Shown: one piece after another, positions 39,191 to 48,372 of the stretch
Layout: the number at the start of each line of letters is the position of its first letter
Numbering within the stretch: the first letter of the stretch is position 1
NCBI GenBank assembly: GCA_016218105.1
Contig: JACRET010000001.1
Location: 1-64,000, forward strand
Source: Deltaproteobacteria bacterium
GTDB lineage: Bacteria > Desulfobacterota > GWC2-55-46
DNA length: 64,000 bases
Reading direction: 5' to 3'
Notes under the pieces: model-generated
Databases searched by the model: none
Seen by the model: only the letters and a program-made list of their open reading frames with translations
Told to the model about the DNA's origin: nothing
Position numbers and translations under genes: made by a program

Positions 39191-39958
39191 ATGGCGGCTG
39201 AGAAAAAGCGCAGACAAAAAGAGCCTAGCGTTTCTATTATCGTCCCCTGCCTGAATGAGGAAGGCAATTTACGGGGCACTATTGAGTCCATTAAAGAGGC
39301 GCTCGCCTCAGCCAAGGCCTTCAGCGATTACGAAATACTTATCTTTAACGATTTCAGCACCGACGGAACCGGCAAGCTCGCCGAAGAGATAAAGAAGACG
39401 GAAAAAGGGGTCAAGGTCATACACAACCCCAGGAACATGGGGTTTGGATATAATTACACGGAAGGGGTAAGGCTCGCCAGAAAAGACTATATAATAATGG
39501 TCCCCGGCGATAACGAGATACCCGCGGAGGCGATACGGCAGGTATTAAGCCAGGCCGGTGAGGCGGATGTCATCATACCATACACCGCGAACACGCATGT
39601 AAGGGCGCTCTCTAGAAGGGTGATATCAAAGCTCTTCGTAATAATAATAAACACCCTTTTCGGCCTTAACGTCATCTATTATAACGGCACCTGCCTTATA
39701 AAAAGCTCGCTCCTTAAAAAAGTCCCTCTCAAGACATGGGGGTTTGCCTACATGGCGGCGATACTCGTGAGGCTCCTGCGTTCCGGGGCAAGCTACAGGG
39801 AAGTAGGGGTTGAGATAAAACCCAGGGCGAGCGGAAAGACAAAGGCATTCAGATTCAAGAATATAATGAGCGTAGGGAGCGCGATAGCGTCATTGTTCTG
39901 GGAAGTGCGGATAAAGGAACGCTCAAGCTACAATAGCCCCAGAGGCGCGCGCGGATAG
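39191..39958 (+). CDS. Family 2 glycosyltransferase
   Basis: VSIIVPCLNEEGNLRGTIESI, FNDFSTDGTGKLAEEI. Confidence 0.9.
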   Translation: MAAEKKRRQKEPSVSIIVPCLNEEGNLRGTIESIKEALASAKAFSDYEILIFNDFSTDGTGKLAEEIKKTEKGVKVIHNPRNMGFGYNYTEGVRLARKDYIIMVPGDNEIPAEAIRQVLSQAGEADVIIPYTANTHVRALSRRVISKLFVIIINTLFGLNVIYYNGTCLIKSSLLKKVPLKTWGFAYMAAILVRLLRSGASYREVGVEIKPRASGKTKAFRFKNIMSVGSAIASLFWEVRIKERSSYNSPRGARG

Positions 39959-39999
39959 CTGAACAGACCTGATTTAAATTCCGTTAAGGATGGCTCTCT

Positions 40000-41496
40000 T
40001 TGAATATCCTCTTTGTCATAAAAGACGTCGAGTACATAGACCCGATGGGCATAATGCTTCTCTCGGCGCTCGCGAAGGAGAAGGGCCACAAGACCGCCGT
40101 AGCAGTATTGGCCAACGGCGACCTTGAAAAGGTTGTAATGTCGTTCAAGCCCGACATAGCGGCCTTCAGCGCAAAGACCGGGGAGCACAAATATTATATC
40201 GCCGCCAACGAAGTCATCAAGGGCCTCTCCAAAGACATCTTTACGGTCATAGGCGGCCCTCACGCGACGTTCTTCCCCGAGATTATAGATAAATACCCTT
40301 TTGACGCCTTATGCGCCGGAGAAGGCGACGACGCCTGGCCCGAGCTGTTGACGGCCCTCGAACGCAAGACCTCTTTTGACAATATCCCGAACATCGTAAC
40401 GAAGAACAATTACAGGAAAGACAAGCCCCCCTTCATAAGGCAGAGGAGAAGGGAGCTCGACGACCTGCCGTTCCTCGACAGGGAGCTCTTCTATTCAACC
40501 ACGCGCCTCGGCAGATTCCCCATGCGCTCCTTCATGGTCGGCAGAGGATGCCCGTATAAATGCACATACTGCTTCAATCACAAGTACAACATGCTCTATA
40601 AGGGCAAAGGCCCGCTGGCCTCGCGCATGTCCGTAGACAGGATAATAGCAGAGCTAAAGACGCTAAAGAACAGTTACGAGACGCAGTTCATCAAGTTCTA
40701 CGACGATATCTTCGTAATGAAGGACGACGAATGGCTCGACGAGTTCTCGGAAAAGTACGCCAGGGAAATCGGCATCCCCTTCCATTGCCTTATGAGGGCG
40801 AACCTCCTTACGGAATCGATCCTCATCAAGCTTAAAAAGGCCGGGCTCTCTTCCATGAGCATGTCGATAGAGAGCGGCAACGATAACATAAGGAATGAAG
40901 TATTGAAGCGGAACATGACAAAAGAGACCATGACCGACGCCTTCGACCTTTGCTTCAAGCACGGCATACCGACCTTTTCAAACACGATATTCGCGATACC
41001 AGGCACCTCGCTCTCAGAAGACATAGAGTCGCTCGATTTCAATCTGAGGTGCAGGGTGACCCTCGGCGAGTTTCCGGTCTTTTTCCCCTACCCCGAGACC
41101 GAGCTTGCGAATTACGCCATAAAAAGGGGGGATTTTGACGGCGACTTCAACAAGCTCCACATGAGCTATCAGTCGACCTCTCCCCTCAGTTGCTTTACCG
41201 ACAAGGAAAAGATGGAGCAGCTGAACCTTTCCATGCTTTCGACCGTCTGCCTGTGGAAGCCGTCGCTCAGGAACCTGATCGTGAACAGGCTTATCAAGCT
41301 CCCTTTGCCGAGGCTCTACTTCCTGATGTACTATTTCGTAAAGGCTTATCTGGTAAAGACGAAGATATACCCGATGAAGTTCTCATTCGTAAATACGGTA
41401 CGCGGCATATACGAGAGCTTCATCCTTGAGAACTTCAAGCACTCTGAGGAGATAATCACCGAAAAGGAGGGCCTTAAGGCCGTAAAGGGTAAATAG
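40000..41496 (+). CDS. B12-binding-domain radical SAM protein
   Basis: Cobalamin-type N-domain (VIGGPHATFFPE) plus GRGCPYKCTYCFNHKY. Confidence 0.92.
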   Translation: MNILFVIKDVEYIDPMGIMLLSALAKEKGHKTAVAVLANGDLEKVVMSFKPDIAAFSAKTGEHKYYIAANEVIKGLSKDIFTVIGGPHATFFPEIIDKYPFDALCAGEGDDAWPELLTALERKTSFDNIPNIVTKNNYRKDKPPFIRQRRRELDDLPFLDRELFYSTTRLGRFPMRSFMVGRGCPYKCTYCFNHKYNMLYKGKGPLASRMSVDRIIAELKTLKNSYETQFIKFYDDIFVMKDDEWLDEFSEKYAREIGIPFHCLMRANLLTESILIKLKKAGLSSMSMSIESGNDNIRNEVLKRNMTKETMTDAFDLCFKHGIPTFSNTIFAIPGTSLSEDIESLDFNLRCRVTLGEFPVFFPYPETELANYAIKRGDFDGDFNKLHMSYQSTSPLSCFTDKEKMEQLNLSMLSTVCLWKPSLRNLIVNRLIKLPLPRLYFLMYYFVKAYLVKTKIYPMKFSFVNTVRGIYESFILENFKHSEEIITEKEGLKAVKGK

Positions 41497-41997
41497 GTGA
41501 CAGTCAAAGACCATGTGATACTCAGTAGCGCCGCTTCCCTGGCGCTCTGGACGGAGCTGGGCTTTGACGCGATCTTTTTCTGGGTTGCCGCCATCGGCAT
41601 AGATCTCGACCATTATATAGATTACATCTGGCATAACGGCTTCACGGACTTCGGCATTAAGAAGATGTTCCTTTACCACCACGTCCTTGAGCGGTTCTGG
41701 GGACGGTCCGAGTTCTTGAACGTTGTAATCTTCCATACGGTGGAATTCGTAGCGCCTCTTTTTGTCATATCGTACTGGACAGGCTCCACGGCGCTCTTTG
41801 CCCTCTCTTTGGGGCTTACGTTTCATATAGCGTGCGATATCGTTTTTTTACTCAGGCTCAGGATATTCCTTATACGGGCGCACTCTTTTACGGAGTACTT
41901 CATAAGGAAGCGCCGTTTTGAGAACAGGGGCCTGAAACCGGGGTCCGTATTCGCCGAGGCCATAAAAATTGTAAATGAAACCGGCGGGGAAATATGA
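41497..41997 (+). CDS. Small integral membrane protein with conserved D/H residues, function unknown
   Basis: GIDLDHYIDYIWHNG, YHHVLERFWG; several TM segments; translationally abutting neighbours. Confidence 0.65.
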   Translation: MTVKDHVILSSAASLALWTELGFDAIFFWVAAIGIDLDHYIDYIWHNGFTDFGIKKMFLYHHVLERFWGRSEFLNVVIFHTVEFVAPLFVISYWTGSTALFALSLGLTFHIACDIVFLLRLRIFLIRAHSFTEYFIRKRRFENRGLKPGSVFAEAIKIVNETGGEI

Positions 41998-42033
41998 GAT
42001 ACTTTGCCGAAAAGACCGCGTTGAGAGGTTGGA

Positions 42034-42963
42034 ATGGGAACGACTGAGAAGGTACTGATAATAAAGCTCGGATACTCGGAGACCCTTGTCGGGGAGATAA
42101 GCAGAAAGACAAGCCTCGGCGACGTGCTGCGGTCAACCGTGCTTTTAAATCTCTTTAAGAACGCCAACGTGACATGGCTTGTTGATGAAAAGGCGATATC
42201 CCTTCTCAAGGGAAATCCGCTAATAAACCGCATAATGCCCTATGACCTGACCACAGTCCTCCAGCTTAAGGCAGAGAGGTTCGACACCATCATAAACCTT
42301 GAGAAGGTCGCTGGCATCTGCGCGTTCGCGGACTCGCTTACCGCATGGAGGCGTTTCGGTTTCAGGTTCGATCCTGAAACAGGCAGCGCCATGGCCTATG
42401 ACGGGAGCCAGCACGTTTTAGAGCTTTGCATGAGCCAGAAGGACAAGCTCGCGAACAAAAAATACTGGGAAGACTTCCTCTTTGAGATGGTCGGCGCCAA
42501 GTGGCAGGGAGAGATACCCACTATCGGCTACAAGCCGTCCTCGAAAGAGATATTCGACATAGGCTTTAACCACAATGTCGGCGAGAAGTGGCCGATAAAG
42601 GCGTGGCCCCCTGAATACTGGAAGGAGCTTGAGGCCCTTATCGACGGGAAATACACGATATCATGGCAGCAGGGGCTTAAGTCCATTGAGGAATACATAG
42701 AGTGGATCAACTCGTGCAGGCTGCTGGTCACGAACGACAGCCTCGGGCTCCATATAGCCCACGCGCTCAATAAAAAGGTGGTAACGCTTTTCGGCCCCAC
42801 CCTTTCGACCGAGGTGTATGTAAAAAACGGCGTCAAGCTCCTGCCCGACGCCGTTTATGACTGCATGCCCTGCCTGTCCACGACCTGCGTAAAGGAAAGG
42901 CCGTGCATGTTTGAAATAAAGCCTGCCAGAGTTCTTTCAGAGATAGATAAATTACTTGGCTAG
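42034..42963 (+). CDS. Family 9 glycosyltransferase (heptosyltransferase-like)
   Basis: LIIKLGYSETL, GDVLRSTVLLN, LLVTNDSLGLHIAHALNKKVVTLFGPT. Confidence 0.88.
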   Translation: MGTTEKVLIIKLGYSETLVGEISRKTSLGDVLRSTVLLNLFKNANVTWLVDEKAISLLKGNPLINRIMPYDLTTVLQLKAERFDTIINLEKVAGICAFADSLTAWRRFGFRFDPETGSAMAYDGSQHVLELCMSQKDKLANKKYWEDFLFEMVGAKWQGEIPTIGYKPSSKEIFDIGFNHNVGEKWPIKAWPPEYWKELEALIDGKYTISWQQGLKSIEEYIEWINSCRLLVTNDSLGLHIAHALNKKVVTLFGPTLSTEVYVKNGVKLLPDAVYDCMPCLSTTCVKERPCMFEIKPARVLSEIDKLLG

Positions 42964-43849
42964 AGAGGTGGATATGAAGGACTTGAAACCTATTGCAATA
43001 CCGGAACACTACAACTATATCGCCGCTTTCATGACCCTTGCCTGCAATCTCTCATGCAGCTATTGCATAAACCACTTCGGCAAGGACGGCTTCGTGAAAA
43101 AGAGGCTTACGGGAGAGGAATGGGTAAGAGGCCTTAACAGGATAGTGTCGAGGGAAGACCTTCCGATAACGCTCCAGGGAGGCGAGCCGAGCCTGCACAA
43201 GGACTTCATATACATACTTAACAATATAAAGCCTGAGCTTAACATAGACATACTTACGAACCTCCAGTTCGACGTTGACGAATTCATAAAAAAGGTAGAC
43301 CCGAAACGGATCAGGAGAAATTCTCCCTACGCCTCTATAAGGGTCAGCTACCACCCCGAGGTGATGAAGCTTGAGCCTCTGGTGGAAAAAGTCCTCAAGA
43401 TGCTTGAAGCGGGGTTCTCGATCGGCATATGGGGCGTACTCCACCCTATCCAGGAGGAAACGGTAAGGCAGGCCCAGAAGCACTGCCAGGCGCTTGGTAT
43501 AGACTTCCGCTTTAAAGAGTTCCTTGGCGAGCATAACGGAAAGATGTACGGGACTTACAGGTACGAGGGGGCTTGCGACCAGAAGTTTGAAAAGTCTGTC
43601 CTCTGCAAAACCACTGAGCTTATAATGGGCAGCGACGGCTCCGTATACCGGTGCCACAGCGACCTTTACGAGGGGCGCACCCCTGTCGGCAACATCATCG
43701 ACCCCGCTTTCGACATAGAGGATATCTACAGGCCCTGCCATGTGTTCGGGCACTGCAACCCGTGCGACATCAAGGTCAAGACAAACAGGTTCCAGGAGTT
43801 CGGCCATACGTCAGTAGAGATAGAGGATATGCCTGTAGAGCACAAGTAA
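42956..43849 (+). CDS. Radical SAM protein
   Basis: LACNLSCSYCINHFG (CxxxCxxC), LQGGEPSLHKDF, C-terminal Cys cluster. Confidence 0.9.
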   Translation: MAREVDMKDLKPIAIPEHYNYIAAFMTLACNLSCSYCINHFGKDGFVKKRLTGEEWVRGLNRIVSREDLPITLQGGEPSLHKDFIYILNNIKPELNIDILTNLQFDVDEFIKKVDPKRIRRNSPYASIRVSYHPEVMKLEPLVEKVLKMLEAGFSIGIWGVLHPIQEETVRQAQKHCQALGIDFRFKEFLGEHNGKMYGTYRYEGACDQKFEKSVLCKTTELIMGSDGSVYRCHSDLYEGRTPVGNIIDPAFDIEDIYRPCHVFGHCNPCDIKVKTNRFQEFGHTSVEIEDMPVEHK

Positions 43850-43878
43850 GGAACTGCAGACCGCGTAAAAACAGTATT

Positions 43879-43911
43879 GAAAGGCAGGCATTCGTGTCCT
43901 GCCTTTTTTTT
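43879..43911 (+). terminator. Terminator of the radical SAM/E1/GT operon
   Basis: AAAGGCAGGCATTCGTGTCCTGCCTTTTTTTT. Confidence 0.85.
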
Positions 43912-43965
43912 ACCTGATCCCGGGCGTTTCGGATGAAAAAAAGTTCAGAGTAAAACGGCTCAGCC

Positions 43966-45621
43966 TCACCTCTTAAGACGCTTAAGCGCGTCCTCCGCGT
44001 ATTTATAATCAGGCCATCTCGCAAGTATGTATTTAAACTCCGCTTCAGCTTCCGGCTTTAACCCCTTTTTCATATATAATACCCCAAGGTTATAGGAAGG
44101 TTCCGGATTGCCAGGGTCGAGCCCCTTCAAGATTCGCGCCTCGCCGATGGCCTCAGCGGTCATCCCCAGCGAATCGTAATATTTTACCAGCGTGCGGCGG
44201 ACATACCGCGACTTCGGGTTTATTTCCTCCGCCTTTTTAAACTCCTCTAACGCCTCGCCGTGTCTTTCTATCTCGTAATATTTCATTCCAAGATACATAT
44301 GCGGGCTTACGGAGTAAGGGTTCTTTTTCACCTCGTCCTCGTAGAGCCGCAACGGTACCCTCCAAAGCTCATTCCTGAAATAAGCGGCAAACGAGAGCGG
44401 CACAGCCAGCGCAAGCAAAAGAAACGTCATCAATATCTTCCGCCTGCCCCGGCTCAGGGAGTCTTCCATATATAAAACCGCTGTAACAAACGACAGCATG
44501 ATCCCTGCCGATGGGAGATAAACCCTGTGCTCGTTTATGGCATCCCTGATGGGTATTACCGAGGATTCGACGGAGAGGGTGATAAAAAACCATAACACCC
44601 CGAATGATATGATAGACCCGTAGGCATTCCCTTTCATTATGGAGAAGGCAAACATATATATGGAGGCGCCGATGAATAAAACAACGGCAATTAAGGGGCC
44701 AGACACCCCCGGGTCAAAGACCGATTCCGCAAGCGGGAAATAATACGTAAAATGCTGATCCACTGGTAAGATCAAAAGCCTTAAATAGACAAGTATCGCC
44801 TGCGGCTCCGTTATCAGGTAATTATACCTGGAGATGGTGAACGCCTCCTCCAGCTTTCGGACCCGCATCAGCTCGTCGACCGTATTCACTGCCCCGGTAC
44901 CCGGGATGACCATGCTTAGAGGTATTATCAGGAGCGTTAAGAAGAACGGCAAGAGGCGTTTGCCCCTCCCCTCACCTTTCGGAAAGAATGAGAACTCCAC
45001 GAGAGTCAAGATGAAGGGCAGCGTAAAGCTTATCTCCTTCGACTTCATTGCGAGGACGGCTGAAAGGACAGCCCCTGCGTAAAGGAGCCTGCCTTTTGTA
45101 CCCCCCGGTATTCCTGTCCTTGCCTTTAGATAAAGAACCAGAGACAAAAGATAGAAAAGGGTCGCGAGAGACGTGTATCTCTGGCTTATATAAGAGACCG
45201 CCTGTGTCTGTACAGGGTGCGTAAGGAAGTATACCGATGTCGCGAGAGCGGCCGCAAAGGGAAAAATCTCCCTATCCTTAATATTCGTCTTTATAAAAGG
45301 CGTCTCGAAGAGAGCCTTTATAAGCTTAAACACAAGGGCCGAATTGGCTATGTGGATCAATATATTGACGAGGTGATAACCGAACGGATCAAGGCCGGAG
45401 AGCTTGTAATTCAAAGCGAAACTGAGGTCTCCAGCATACCTAACGCCGGACACATCCAGAAAATTCCATAGAGACCTTATCCAGGGCGCCTCCGTAACAT
45501 ACGCCCTGTCATCGAATACGAAATCGCCGAAAAGAGCATTTGAATAGATTATTAGGCCGAGAGGCAGTAATACGAGATACAAACGGTTACAAGTTATGAT
45601 TTTTTCATATAGTGTCTTCAA
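43966..45621 (-). CDS. TMTC/GT-C-like membrane protein with TPRs
   Basis: FVFDDRAYVTEAPWIRSLWNFLDVSG.., DPFGYHLVNILIHIANS, TPR tail; paralogue of 46559..48349. Confidence 0.85.
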   Translation of the reverse strand: MKTLYEKIITCNRLYLVLLPLGLIIYSNALFGDFVFDDRAYVTEAPWIRSLWNFLDVSGVRYAGDLSFALNYKLSGLDPFGYHLVNILIHIANSALVFKLIKALFETPFIKTNIKDREIFPFAAALATSVYFLTHPVQTQAVSYISQRYTSLATLFYLLSLVLYLKARTGIPGGTKGRLLYAGAVLSAVLAMKSKEISFTLPFILTLVEFSFFPKGEGRGKRLLPFFLTLLIIPLSMVIPGTGAVNTVDELMRVRKLEEAFTISRYNYLITEPQAILVYLRLLILPVDQHFTYYFPLAESVFDPGVSGPLIAVVLFIGASIYMFAFSIMKGNAYGSIISFGVLWFFITLSVESSVIPIRDAINEHRVYLPSAGIMLSFVTAVLYMEDSLSRGRRKILMTFLLLALAVPLSFAAYFRNELWRVPLRLYEDEVKKNPYSVSPHMYLGMKYYEIERHGEALEEFKKAEEINPKSRYVRRTLVKYYDSLGMTAEAIGEARILKGLDPGNPEPSYNLGVLYMKKGLKPEAEAEFKYILARWPDYKYAEDALKRLKR

Positions 45622-45745
45622 TTGTCATCCGTTTGAAAACGCATCACGCTCACATTCCAGTCAGTCTCACGGGAGCGGCAAGGGAATGGAAAATTGCAAA
45701 CTCCTGATTATTGCCAGGAGTCCGTCTCACAGCGGGTCTTCAATC

Positions 45746-45774
45746 AAAAAAAAAGGAGGGGTTTTCACCCCTCC
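45746..45774 (-). terminator. pilA terminator
   Basis: Minus strand GGAGGGG-TGAAAA-CCCCTCC followed by T9. Confidence 0.85.
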
Positions 45775-45800
45775 TCTCTTTAAACGTATTCAAGATTCAA

Positions 45801-46208
45801 TCAGGGTGAGTTGGCGAATACGATCCTGCCGTTAAAGAATACTACAGTGTTGTTGTCGGTAAGACCGGCTGCTGTTGTCTTAAGCTCGACGTTGCCCGAT
45901 GTAAGGTTCATACCACCGTTTACGAAGCTTACGTTAACAGACTTCTGGTAACCGCCAGATTTAAGCTTGGCAAGGCCGTTGGTGCTGTCCACAGACTGTG
46001 CCGGGTTATCGGTAAGATAAGCCTGAGCAGCTGTGTACGCGTTCTTTGCGTCTGAATCGAGCTCTGTCTTGTACCCTCTCAGCCTGTACTTTGTAAACTG
46101 CGGGATGGCGATGGCGGCAAGTATGGCGATGATAGCGACGACTATCAAAAGCTCAACCAGCGTGAAGCCTTCCTCCCTCTTGATCCTCTTTAGCATCTGT
46201 TGCAGCAT
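45801..46208 (-). CDS. pilA: Type IV major pilin PilA
   Basis: REEGFTLVELLIVVAIIAILAAIAIPQFTKYR prepilin motif. Confidence 0.96.
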   Translation of the reverse strand: MLQQMLKRIKREEGFTLVELLIVVAIIAILAAIAIPQFTKYRLRGYKTELDSDAKNAYTAAQAYLTDNPAQSVDSTNGLAKLKSGGYQKSVNVSFVNGGMNLTSGNVELKTTAAGLTDNNTVVFFNGRIVFANSP

Positions 46209-46298
46209 ATTTTCCTCCTTCCGGCTTTTGATGAGCAGCTTTTAAGTATCTTCGGCTGTTCTCTAAAAAACTTGAAACATATTTGACATATATACTTA

Positions 46299-46313
46299 GC
46301 AACATCTATGCCA
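46299..46313 (-). promoter_or_regulatory. Sigma-54 (-24/-12) promoter of pilA
   Basis: TGGCATAGATGTTGC on minus strand; GG-N10-GC spacing exact. Confidence 0.88.
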
Positions 46314-46377
46314 AAATAAAATATCTTTTAAGAATGGGTACTTACCCTTTTATAGCGATACAAATAATGTACTTAAG

Positions 46378-46413
46378 TGACAATTTTTGTCAGTGTATTG
46401 ACAATTTTTGTCA
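46378..46413. promoter_or_regulatory. Tandem palindromic operator (candidate PilR upstream activating sites)
   Basis: TGACAATTTTTGTCA at 46378-46392 and 46399-46413, 21 bp apart. Confidence 0.75.
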
Positions 46414-46479
46414 GTGAGGGCAGGGTTTGTGGGGGGGGCAAGCTCGTAGCGATGGGATACGCTCGCAATGACAAATCAA

Positions 46480-46592
46480 TTCAATTACCCTGCCATAAAT
46501 GGCAGGGATTGTCGGCAAGGTACTTTGTTTCTTTCGTATAGCCCGGCTTTGACCCGCCCTAAAAGGGCGGGATTCCGCCGGGCACCCGATTA
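46480..46592. repeat. Two-hairpin palindromic repeat family R3, copy 2
   Basis: TTCAATTACCCTGCCATAAATGGCAGGGATTGTCGGCAAGGTAC..GCCCGGCTTTGACCCGCCCTAAAAGGGCGGGATTCCGCCGGGCACCCGATT. Confidence 0.75.
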
Positions 46593-48349
46593 ATGGGTAT
46601 ATCCATGAATCTGCCGCAGCCATCCATATCCCGTTCCAAACAGGATCTTTTAATCCCTGTTACAACCTCTTTCATTAAAGGGCTCTTGATGAATTCGGAA
46701 AAACCGGGGTAGATTACAGCGGCCTGGTCAAAGTCCTTTAAAGCCTCCTTGTGCCTGCCTGAGGCCGCGTATGAGATGCCGCGGTTCAGGTATACGATCT
46801 CGTAATCACGGTTAAGGGCAAGCGCGGCGCTGAATGACTCTATGGATCTCCTGTGGTCTCCCAGCCCGGAATACGCCACCCCCCTGAGATTATGCGCCTC
46901 GGCTATCTTCGGGTTCATCGAGAGGACCTTATCCGCGTCGTAGAGCGCCTCGGCAAACTTGTTCTTCTTGAGATTAAGCAGACCCCTGAAGTAATAGAGC
47001 CTCGATTTACCGGGGGACTTCCCGATAGAATCGTTAAGGAGCGCCATCTCATCGTTCCATACGTTATTTCTCAAGTAAAGCGAGGTGAAGAGCGCCGGGC
47101 ACAAAATAATGAGCAGCCCGGCAGTCAATACCTTATACGAAATCTTTTTCTCCCTCTTTGAATTCAGATATTCGACTGTCCAGAAAACCAGCGAAACAAA
47201 GGAGATTAAAAGTCCGACGCTCGGGAGATAAACCCTGTGCTCATATATGAAATCCTGTATAGGGACAAGGGTGGATTCTACCGATAGGGTTAAAAAGAAC
47301 CAGAAGACCCCGAAAGGGAAAAGATGCCCCCAGATATTTCCTGTTTTACGGGAAGACCTTAGAACAAAAAAAGAAATTAAAATGAGAGATGAAAGGAATA
47401 AGAAAGACATGAAAGCGGGAGGGTCGAATAAAGACGTCGATACCGGGTAATCGTATTCAAGCCTCTGCCCTACAGGGAGCAGAAGGAGCCGTATATATGT
47501 TACTACCACCTTTAGCTCGGTGAAGAAATAAACGCTCCTGGGGAGCCTCGCGGCCTCGTTTATCTGCAGATTCCTCAGGTGCTCGGCGCTTGCGTTATAG
47601 TTACCGAAAATCCCGATATCAGGCCCCAGGAGAGTAAGGGGTATTATGACCAGAGTAAAATAAAAAGGTATCCTGTAGCGCGCGGAACTCTTTATCTCGG
47701 GCCGGAAGAAGACGAACTCATAGAGCGCGATGGCGAATGGCAGCGTAAAGCTTATCTCCTTTGTCTTCATCGCTATAACGGCCGAGAGCAACGACCCTGC
47801 GTAGAAGAGCCGGTTCGCCGTCCCCCCTTTGCCTTGCGCCCAGCCGATCCTCGCCTTCACGTAAAGAAGCACTGATGATATATAAAAAAAAGCCGCCAGC
47901 GAGGTAAACCTCTGGGTCACGTAGCTTACGGCCTGTGATTCTACCGGGTGAGAGAGGAAGATAACCGCCGCGATGAATGCGGCATAAACAGAGACCTCAT
48001 CACTGGCATGTATTCCCTTTATGAAAGGCGTGCGGAAGGTATTTCTTACAAGAGAGAAGACAAGAATGGAATTGAGTACGTGTATGAGTATGTTGACGAG
48101 ATGGAAATCAAACGGGACGAGGCCGCCGGTAGAGTAGTTGAGGGCAAAGCTCAAAAAACCGATATACCTTGTGCCTGAGAGGTCCAGAAAATTACCGAGA
48201 GACCTTATCTGCCGGTTCGCGAGGACATAAGCCTCGTCATCGTAGACGAAAGGCGCGTTCAGCACGTTTGAGTACAACAGCACACCCAAAGGGATGAGGA
48301 GTAAAGGCAGATATTTAAGGAAGATTTTTTTATCGGGAATATTTTTCAT
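46559..48349 (-). CDS. TMTC/GT-C-like membrane protein with TPRs
   Basis: FVYDDEAYVLANRQIRSLGNFLDLSGTRYIGFLSFALNYSTGGLVPFDFHLVNILIHVLNS; TPRs; last residues NRVPGGIPPF encoded by R3. Confidence 0.85.
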   Translation of the reverse strand: MKNIPDKKIFLKYLPLLLIPLGVLLYSNVLNAPFVYDDEAYVLANRQIRSLGNFLDLSGTRYIGFLSFALNYSTGGLVPFDFHLVNILIHVLNSILVFSLVRNTFRTPFIKGIHASDEVSVYAAFIAAVIFLSHPVESQAVSYVTQRFTSLAAFFYISSVLLYVKARIGWAQGKGGTANRLFYAGSLLSAVIAMKTKEISFTLPFAIALYEFVFFRPEIKSSARYRIPFYFTLVIIPLTLLGPDIGIFGNYNASAEHLRNLQINEAARLPRSVYFFTELKVVVTYIRLLLLPVGQRLEYDYPVSTSLFDPPAFMSFLFLSSLILISFFVLRSSRKTGNIWGHLFPFGVFWFFLTLSVESTLVPIQDFIYEHRVYLPSVGLLISFVSLVFWTVEYLNSKREKKISYKVLTAGLLIILCPALFTSLYLRNNVWNDEMALLNDSIGKSPGKSRLYYFRGLLNLKKNKFAEALYDADKVLSMNPKIAEAHNLRGVAYSGLGDHRRSIESFSAALALNRDYEIVYLNRGISYAASGRHKEALKDFDQAAVIYPGFSEFIKSPLMKEVVTGIKRSCLERDMDGCGRFMDIPINRVPGGIPPF

Positions 48350-48372
48350 GCAGGCGGCTCAACGTGCGGGCG

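Noticed and set aside
43052-43807. 251-aa minus-strand ORF
   Set aside because: Antisense to a radical SAM gene with intact CxxxCxxC motif; low-complexity shadow ORF.
45640-45745. Riboswitch between pilA and the downstream TPR gene
   Set aside because: ACTCCTGATTATTGCCAGGAGT hairpin and GTCTCAC repeats present, but no match to c-di-GMP or other known consensus features I could recall.
45801-46208. Short conductive e-pilin of Geobacter type
   Set aside because: Mature pilin is ~121 residues, not the ~61-residue form; sequence alone gives no basis for a conductivity claim.
46378-46413. Tandem TGACAATTTTTGTCA repeats as a CRISPR array
   Set aside because: Only two 15-bp units, 21-bp period, no spacers; better explained as operator sites.
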